Positions 42,655 to 43,027 of a DNA stretch of 43,027 bases are shown here, in pieces. The stretch is taken from positions 1 to 43,027 of the forward strand of contig JBFFNE010000018.1 in assembly GCA_041563315.1 (NCBI GenBank), written 5' to 3'. Both the position numbers and the translations under genes were made by a program. This DNA comes from JBFEYJ01 sp041563315 (lineage in GTDB: Bacteria > Pseudomonadota > Gammaproteobacteria > Thiohalomonadales > Thiohalomonadaceae). Within the stretch, counting starts at the first letter, position 1. Each line of letters opens with the position of its first letter. The notes beneath the pieces are model-generated. The model saw nothing but the letters and a program-made list of their open reading frames with translations, made no database searches and had not been told where the DNA came from.

Positions 42655-42970
42655 TATTTTTTTGTGGAAACAAGCTTATAGAGAAGCATTTTGCAAAAGA
42701 GTGTACCAAACCTCCTGTAATGGGAGCTATAGCCATGGCGCAGTTCTGCGCGCGTTTTCTCAACCCTCTCTCGTGGTCAGTTCCTTCGCATCCACAGGGC
42801 GTTGTACCCGTGACTGATGGTGGCGTACGGTACACCCCCGCAGCGTGCCGGGGCGCCGCGATGGCTGGAGATAAAACTGTCCACACGTGCCACATCGGGC
42901 TGGCCATGGCTGAAGAGAGGGGGATAAGACACAACATATTGACCACTGATGCCCATTACTGAACTTAAGA
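42655..42970. other. Spacer between the lytic transglycosylase and the 3' end of an RNA gene
   Basis: About 310 bases with overlapping open frames on both strands (42720-42962 forward, 42563-42946 reverse). Neither has a clear ribosome binding site or a recognisable domain. The two frames are mirror readings of the same GC-rich block, a usual sign of chance openness. I cannot rule out a decayed insertion next to the alanine-type RNA gene, a common integration site. Confidence 0.4.
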
Positions 42971-42971
42971 A

Positions 42972-43005
42972 ATAAAAAAAGCCTTAACTATTAAATAGTT
43001 AAGGC
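42972..43005 (-). terminator. Intrinsic terminator of the RNA gene on the minus strand
   Basis: GCCTTAACTATT (42981-42992) and AATAGTTAAGGC (42994-43005) form a perfect 12-base stem around a single A. On the minus strand it is followed by TTTTTTT (complement of 42974-42980). It lies eight bases beyond the CCA end of the RNA gene at 43014. Confidence 0.93.
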
Positions 43006-43013
43006 TTTGGTGT

Positions 43014-43027
43014 TGGTGGAGGCGGCG
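43014..43027 (-). ncRNA. ssrA: 3' end of an alanine-type RNA, probably tmRNA (cut by window edge)
   Basis: On the minus strand the last 14 bases read CGCCGCCTCCACCA, followed by a strong terminator. CCA is encoded, the discriminator is A, and the base two positions before the discriminator-adjacent C pair is T, giving the U70 of the G3-U70 alanine identity pair. A tmRNA acceptor starting GGGGGCG would pair with it, and I know tmRNA 3' ends of this type. A tRNA-Ala with an unusual stem is the alternative. Only 14 bases are visible. Confidence 0.6.

Overview
The window is a chromosomal segment of a gammaproteobacterium, dominated by conserved housekeeping genes. The order yhbY(divergent)-rlmE-ftsH-folP-glmM-tpiA-secG-tRNA-Leu(GAG), a complete 13-subunit nuo operon plus a DUF2818 gene, then tRNA-fMet-rimP-nusA-infB-rbfA-truB-rpsO-pnp is an E. 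coli/Pseudomonas-like backbone with complex I placed between the two tRNA genes, as I recall from Xanthomonadales and, for the tpiA-secG-tRNA-nuo part, from betaproteobacteria. NuoC and NuoD are separate proteins and NuoG lacks the N7 cysteine cluster, which separates this complex I from the E. coli type. I cannot name the genus.

Region by region: 1-3000 holds the start of yhbY, the 23S rRNA methyltransferase rlmE and the membrane protease ftsH, closed by a strong terminator. 3100-6910 holds folP, glmM, tpiA and secG; folP is flanked by two heptanucleotide tandem repeats. 6921-7005 is tRNA-Leu(GAG), followed by about 960 bases without a convincing gene that carry two operator-like palindromes and a sigma70-type promoter ahead of nuoA. 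8006-23271 is nuoA-N with DUF2818; two of its internal spacers contain inverted-repeat elements (nuoF/nuoG and nuoI/nuoJ). 23297-32049 is the initiator tRNA with a stringent-looking promoter, a short attenuator-like leader before rimP, and the translation/RNA-turnover genes nusA, infB, rbfA, truB, rpsO and pnp, closed by a terminator.

The rest is more individual. 32100-34034 carries a small membrane protein with a TPR-like tail and no canonical start at its apparent N terminus, a free-standing STAS-like protein, and a convergent DUF389/TIGR00341 membrane protein. 34166-37857 joins a MetX-family acyltransferase, whose motifs look like the Xanthomonas serine O-succinyltransferase branch, to the methionine-salvage genes mtnB-mtnD-mtnC and a thioredoxin-fold protein: a sulfur amino acid locus. 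A 600-base gap contains a possible 51-residue exported peptide. 38459-41972 is a phospholipid/intermembrane transport operon: MlaE permease with a fused N-terminal STAS domain, MlaF ATPase, MlaD MCE protein and a PqiC-like lipoprotein. A divergent lytic transglycosylase follows, and the last 14 bases are the 3' end of an alanine-type RNA, most likely tmRNA, with its terminator.

I saw no phage, transposase, CRISPR, toxin-antitoxin or defence genes. The items most worth a second look are non-coding: the folP microsatellite and apparently leaderless start, the nuo upstream region, the inverted repeats inside the nuo operon, and the palindrome over the tRNA-fMet promoter; plus the non-canonical start of the gene near 32122 and the acyl-donor/acceptor identity of the MetX homologue.
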